10,751 bases of DNA, from assembly GCA_030634785.1 (NCBI GenBank), contig DAOWAC010000014.1:1-10751 (forward strand). Reading direction: 5' to 3'. Positions 8,123-10,751 of this stretch are shown here, piece after piece. Each line of letters begins with the position of its first letter. The first letter of the stretch is position 1. A program made the position numbers and the translations under genes. Source of the DNA: Chloroflexota bacterium (lineage in GTDB: Archaea > Iainarchaeota > Iainarchaeia > Iainarchaeales > GCA-2688035). The notes under the pieces are model-generated. The model searched no databases. It saw only the letters and a program-made list of their open reading frames with translations, and had not been told where the DNA came from.

Positions 8123-8445
8123 TTCGTGATAAAAACGATTAAAAAACGGTGGGTAGAGGCTTTTCTCATTCCTTTCGCTTTTATCAACATTCTGTTGCTT
8201 ATTTTCAATTGTTTAAAATTCAGACTATATTTGTAGCCTACTTTTTCTTTAAACTCCCTTTTGATTAATCCAGCTTGCCTGAGTTTAGCAAACCCTTTGA
8301 AAACCGATTCCCTATAGGTTACTTCTTCAAGTTTTTTGTGAAGTTCGGTGTTAGTCAAAGTCTCTTCTGCAAGCAGCCCAAGAATTTTGAGCCTTGTTGG
8401 GTCGCAGATTGCTTTGAGTTGTTTTTCTTCCATCTGAGTGTTCAA
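8119..8445 (-). CDS. ArsR-like winged-helix transcriptional regulator
   Basis: The 108-aa product (TTG 8445; 104 aa from ATG 8433) has the ArsR/winged-helix signature: LKAICDPTRLKILGLLAEE for helices 1-2, an HTH around TNTELHKKLEEVTYRESVFKGF, then LRQAGLIKRE and a wing ending VGYKYSLN. The position of 'DPTRLKILGLL' and 'YKYSL' matches the family closely. No CxC metal-binding motif of classic arsenic or zinc sensors is present; the single Cys is in CDP. The remaining 30 or so residues are basic and show no obvious domain. Its start lies inside hicA, in another frame, and no clear ribosome binding site precedes either start; translation may be coupled. T6 and T5 runs within its last codons (8133-8146) could end the transcript. 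Its product probably binds DNA near this cluster; the ligand is unknown. Confidence 0.75.
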   Translation of the reverse strand: MNTQMEEKQLKAICDPTRLKILGLLAEETLTNTELHKKLEEVTYRESVFKGFAKLRQAGLIKREFKEKVGYKYSLNFKQLKISNRMLIKAKGMRKASTHRFLIVFITN

Positions 8446-8536
8446 AACGATGGTGGCTTCCTTTTGTTCTTGTTTCTTTGAAGCCGAGTTTTTCCAATGC
8501 TTTAATTAGTTTTTTTGGCGTAACCTGTTTTGGCAA
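8351..8536 (-). CDS. hicA: HicA-type mRNA interferase toxin, C-terminus replaced
   Basis: The start is TTG at 8536, with a strong GAGGTG site 6 nt upstream that overlaps the end of hicB. An in-frame TAA directly upstream excludes longer forms. Residues 1-40 match HicA: KKLIKALEKLGFKETRTKGS, the catalytic-type GSHH motif (His28), then FEHSDGRKTT. The family normally continues with a strand such as VPxHxxKE and a helix GxLRxILK. Here residue 41 onward (QSNLRPNKAQ...) is unlike HicA in any frame, because the DNA becomes the start of the ArsR-like gene in another frame. The 61-aa product thus keeps the catalytic His but lacks the last third of the double-stranded-RNA-binding-like fold. It is probably inactive or impaired as an mRNA-cleaving toxin. 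It could be a remnant kept because it couples translation to the downstream regulator. Confidence 0.72.
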   Translation of the reverse strand: MPKQVTPKKLIKALEKLGFKETRTKGSHHRFEHSDGRKTTQSNLRPNKAQNSWAACRRDFD

Positions 8537-8539
8537 GTG

Positions 8540-8749
8540 TTACACCTCAATCATTTGCACGCCAACGAATTCTTTTTTTCTCACTTGTTTTTGGTCTTCG
8601 AGGCAAAGTGCTACTGCCTCTTTTGTTCTTTTAATGAGCTCGTCCATGGTTTTTGCCTGAGTATGACATCCTTCAAGTTCAGGGACATCTGCTACAAACC
8701 ATCCTTCTTCGTCTTTTTCAATTATTGCAGTAAATTCTGTTTTTTCCAT
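8540..8749 (-). CDS. hicB: HicB-family antitoxin (short form)
   Basis: The product has the HicB partial RNase-H fold: FTAIIEKDEEGWFVADVPEL, then EGCHTQAKTMDELIKRTKEA and VALCLED. HicB neutralises HicA by binding it and covering the active site. ATG 8749 is chosen because GGTGA lies 6 nt upstream and the protein then begins MEKTEFTAIIEK as in relatives; ATG 8761 in the same frame would add four residues but has no such site. The 69-aa form ends soon after the fold (KKEFVGVQMIEV) and lacks the C-terminal ribbon-helix-helix or HTH DNA-binding domain of longer HicB proteins. It is followed 3 nt later by hicA, the less common hicB-hicA order. A 16-bp palindrome precedes the promoter region. Confidence 0.88.
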   Translation of the reverse strand: MEKTEFTAIIEKDEEGWFVADVPELEGCHTQAKTMDELIKRTKEAVALCLEDQKQVRKKEFVGVQMIEV

Positions 8750-8783
8750 TTTTTTCACCATTTAAAATATTGATTAAAAATGA

Positions 8784-8792
8784 TTATTAAAC
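8784..8792 (-). promoter_or_regulatory. Weak TATA-like element for hicB
   Basis: GTTTAATAA on the minus strand ends 34-35 nt before ATG 8749, a workable spacing for an archaeal promoter. It is a poor match to the stronger boxes elsewhere in the window, so confidence is limited. Confidence 0.35.
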
Positions 8793-8802
8793 AATCTATC
8801 AG

Positions 8803-8818
8803 ACATTACTAGTAATGT
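8803..8818. promoter_or_regulatory. 16-bp perfect palindrome upstream of hicB, candidate operator
   Basis: ACATTACTAGTAATGT is a perfect dyad about 55-70 bp upstream of the hicB start and just upstream of its TATA-like element. Toxin-antitoxin operons are typically autoregulated through such dyads. The HicB here lacks a DNA-binding domain, so the ArsR-like protein of the same cluster is a plausible binder. Confidence 0.5.
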
Positions 8819-8862
8819 GAAAAGTGGCTAATAAAATTGATGGAATTGGAGATTTCAAACCT

Positions 8863-10563
8863 TTACGCAGGAGTACAACCTGAAGTCATTGGTCTTCCAA
8901 TAGGTCCTGGTTCTCCTGTTGTGGTACAATACCATCCTGCTCCTGGTTGCATTGAACACCTTGTTTCCTGTGGTTCCATGTTGTAAAGGAAATTTGCTCC
9001 GAGGTTTCCCTGCTGCCAGTTTGCAGTAAAAGGCTTGTAGGTGTTGTCATAAATTGCAATCCTGTACAATCTTTCCCTTCCTGGCTTTGGCTGCCTAACC
9101 ATATAATTTGGATCCTTTTCCTCAAATGCAAGAACAACCTTTACACTGTTTACCTCTGCACATCTTGACTTGTAATCTCCCTGATTGCTTGAACAAGCCA
9201 TTGCAGTATTGGTTATAGCAGGATATTGAACATTGTTAACTGTTCCAAAAAGACCAATGTTTCTTCCAATATTTGGAGCCTGTGAACCATCTCCCTTTAC
9301 TCCTCCAATAAGCTTGCTTTCTCTTGTTTGAACATTTATTGCAATGTCAAAAGCAAGTTCTTCACCATCTTCACCACATTCTTCTCCAACCATTGCAAAA
9401 TTGTCATCCTCAACATCGTCAAGATAACCTGCATCTTTTGCTCCTTTTACAACAGCACAAACTCTTGCTTCTGCAATATCTCCAAGTGCTGTCTGCATTT
9501 TTTCCCATCCCTGATTATTATTTGCATTATAGGTTTCTGGAACATCTCCGTCAGCATACCAGTCATAACGTGGTGTGATTTTTGTAGTAATATCTGTAGT
9601 ACTCCATGTTGGTGCAGTGTTGTCTCCGGGACAAAAAAGGTTTGTTCCTCCTTCTTCTGCAGGAAACCCTGTTCCAACAGCCATTGGATTAAGAGGATCC
9701 TCTCTTGGTCTGCAGGTACCATAATCGCACATTCCCAAAGCAAATTGTTCAATTATGTTGTGAGTTCTTGGAGCAAACAATCCATAATCATCAGGTGTAT
9801 TAATCCACCCCTCATTGCTAAAGCTCTTTCCGGAATTTGAATAATGTGCAAGAGACCTTGCTTCTGCAATTGCTTTAAAGAAACGTAATGGAACATAAAT
9901 TCTAAAAGTTGTTTTTGGCAAAATAACCTGTTTTAATTCTTCGCCAGAAGCCTTGTCTCTTACAACAATTTTTGGCAAACTTTCATACTCTTCCTGTGAA
10001 AGTCTTTCAAGATGCAAGTTTACATAAAAGGTTCCAAGCGGACAATTGTTCCCCCTTGGGTCTCCATTGCATTCAATTACTGTAAAAAAATCGTCCTCAA
10101 GGCTTTTTGAAATAGCATTCTTTATTCCGTCAGCCAAAGTTTCCTTTCCTTCAATACTAATGGTGTAATTTCCAAAATGTGTTGGCTGGTGAAATATTGC
10201 TTCAAGGCTTCCTGCAGTAAAGTGTGCAAACTGACTTCCTTGATTTCCTCCAAACTTGCTTTCTGCAAACTCGTCCTGAATCTCCTGCCAGCTTTTATCC
10301 TCCAATCTTAAAAAAACAACTCCTGTTTCAGGGCTTACAAGCCAGTCTTCTATTTTTTTTCTCAAAGCATAATTAAAAACCTGCATTGCATCAGCTCTTG
10401 CCATTTCAGCTGTTGCCTCAAGCTTTGACCTGCTTTCAATATGGTCAACTGTATCGGTTGCATTTCTTTCAGACTGAATCATTGACTGAACAAGCAGAAC
10501 AGCAAGCAATATTAACAGAAAGCTGATTAATGCAGTAAAAAGATTAAATCCCTTGTCATTCAT
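8863..10563 (-). CDS. Large exported protein with pilin-like N-terminus (566 aa)
   Basis: ATG 10563 to TAA 8863. The N-terminus MNDKGFNLFTALISFLLI is a very short leader ending in Gly, then Phe and a helix of about 22 residues. This resembles a type IV prepilin (cleavage between Gly5 and Phe6), but the Glu usually found at mature position 5 is Thr. It could equally be a plain membrane anchor. Residues 30-75 (SERNATDTVDHIESRSKLEA onward) look like an extended helix, as in pilins, but at 566 aa the protein is far larger than a pilin. The ectodomain carries 12 cysteines (165, 174, 279, 284, 311, 369, 396, 457, 468, 536, 546, 563), an even number fitting disulfides. I recognise no catalytic motif or named domain. 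It is not translationally coupled to hicB; 100 bp separate them. No ribosome binding site is evident before the ATG. Role unknown; surface location is inferred. Confidence 0.9.
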   Translation of the reverse strand: MNDKGFNLFTALISFLLILLAVLLVQSMIQSERNATDTVDHIESRSKLEATAEMARADAMQVFNYALRKKIEDWLVSPETGVVFLRLEDKSWQEIQDEFAESKFGGNQGSQFAHFTAGSLEAIFHQPTHFGNYTISIEGKETLADGIKNAISKSLEDDFFTVIECNGDPRGNNCPLGTFYVNLHLERLSQEEYESLPKIVVRDKASGEELKQVILPKTTFRIYVPLRFFKAIAEARSLAHYSNSGKSFSNEGWINTPDDYGLFAPRTHNIIEQFALGMCDYGTCRPREDPLNPMAVGTGFPAEEGGTNLFCPGDNTAPTWSTTDITTKITPRYDWYADGDVPETYNANNNQGWEKMQTALGDIAEARVCAVVKGAKDAGYLDDVEDDNFAMVGEECGEDGEELAFDIAINVQTRESKLIGGVKGDGSQAPNIGRNIGLFGTVNNVQYPAITNTAMACSSNQGDYKSRCAEVNSVKVVLAFEEKDPNYMVRQPKPGRERLYRIAIYDNTYKPFTANWQQGNLGANFLYNMEPQETRCSMQPGAGWYCTTTGEPGPIGRPMTSGCTPA

Positions 10564-10567
10564 CTGG

Positions 10568-10602
10568 AAATAAAAAGGGCAAAGAGGAATTTAACTCTTT
10601 GC
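10568..10602 (-). promoter_or_regulatory. Leader hairpin followed by T-run before the 566-aa gene
   Basis: GCAAAGAG (minus-strand arm, 10595-10602) and CTCTTTGC (10579-10586) form a perfect 8-bp stem with an 8-nt loop. On the minus strand it is followed at once by CCTTTTTATTT and then, 4 nt later, by the ATG. It resembles an intrinsic terminator placed inside the leader, or a structure controlling access to the start codon. Confidence 0.5.
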
Positions 10603-10633
10603 ATTCAAAAGGCGGTGTAGAAATCCCTAAGAG

Positions 10634-10644
10634 TTTATAAATAT
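10634..10644 (-). promoter_or_regulatory. TATA box for the 566-aa surface-protein gene
   Basis: ATATTTATAAA on the minus strand is a near-consensus archaeal box A. Transcription is expected about 25 nt downstream, near 10612, giving a leader of about 50 nt that includes the hairpin at 10579-10602. Confidence 0.6.
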
Positions 10645-10664
10645 CCACATTCTTATGGTTCGTC

Positions 10665-10740
10665 CAACCAGCTCTAAATTGTAAGCAATTGCTTTAATTG
10701 TCACCTGTTTTTGCTGGTTGTCTGCTCTGCGAGAGCAGAC
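10665..10740. repeat. Nested inverted repeats, possible structured RNA or regulatory site
   Basis: CAACCAGC (10665-10672) is complementary to GCTGGTTG (10713-10720), enclosing the perfect palindrome AAGCAATTGCTT (10683-10694). It abuts a second perfect hairpin, GTCTGCTCT-GCG-AGAGCAGAC (10720-10740), with a 9-bp stem and 3-nt loop. No tRNA, rRNA or riboswitch family is recognised, and no T-run follows the last hairpin on the plus strand. It may be the tail of a feature that continues past the window edge. Confidence 0.5.
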
Positions 10741-10751
10741 ATAAGAGCCAA

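Noticed and set aside
8351..8430. Possible frameshift restoring the missing HicA C-terminus
   Set aside because: I read the other two frames after GRKTT; one is the ArsR-like protein and the other gives no HicA-like sequence before a stop, so a simple frameshift does not explain the loss.
8275..8773. Plus-strand frames opposite hicB, hicA and arsR
   Set aside because: All are antisense to recognisable protein families and are Phe/Leu/Ser-rich shadows.
9328..9840. Plus-strand frame of 170 aa
   Set aside because: Antisense to the well supported 566-aa gene; Cys/Ile/Phe-rich composition with no domain resemblance.
10665..10740. tRNA gene suggested by GGTTCG and strong stems
   Set aside because: No acceptor stem, anticodon arm or correctly spaced T-arm can be built from these stems.
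1..10751. CRISPR array, insertion sequence or integrase
   Set aside because: No regularly spaced repeats, terminal inverted repeats with a transposase, or recombinase motifs were seen.

Overview
The window looks like an AT-rich archaeal genome, most likely a DPANN-type lineage (Diapherotrites/Woesearchaeota-like). The signs are TATA-type promoters without bacterial -35/-10 boxes, GTGA-type ribosome binding sites, occasional TTG starts, Arg codons dominated by AGA, and very large membrane-anchored proteins of the kind common in those lineages. This placement is inferred from style and family resemblance; no rRNA or universal marker gene is present.

Every gene I can support lies on the minus strand, so gene order reads from right to left. 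At the right edge (10564-10751) is an intergenic region with nested inverted repeats, a good TATA box and a leader hairpin. It leads into a 566-aa protein (8863-10563) with one N-terminal membrane helix and a pilin-like N-terminus. Next comes a compact cluster: a palindromic operator candidate, hicB (8540-8749), a truncated hicA (8351-8536) and an ArsR-like winged-helix regulator (8119-8445) that starts inside hicA. A second palindrome and a TATA box follow the regulator and precede two unrecognised consecutive reading frames (7792-8013 and 7296-7775). These may be one gene split by a +1 frameshift or a genuine two-gene operon.

After a 278-bp intergenic region, a single reading frame of 2339 codons runs from 7017 off the left edge without a stop. 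It encodes a giant membrane-anchored surface protein. It has a short cytoplasmic N-terminus, one helix, five carboxypeptidase-regulatory-like beta domains, Ig-like domains, a repeated two-cysteine module, and two long Gly/Tyr/Gln/Asn-rich segments.

The window therefore combines cell-surface architecture (two large exported, cysteine-containing proteins) with a small toxin-antitoxin/regulator island between them. The unrecognised 7296-8013 locus uses more AT-rich codons than the surface genes and may travel with the island. The two surface genes may serve a common envelope or adhesion role, but that rests only on proximity and similar topology.
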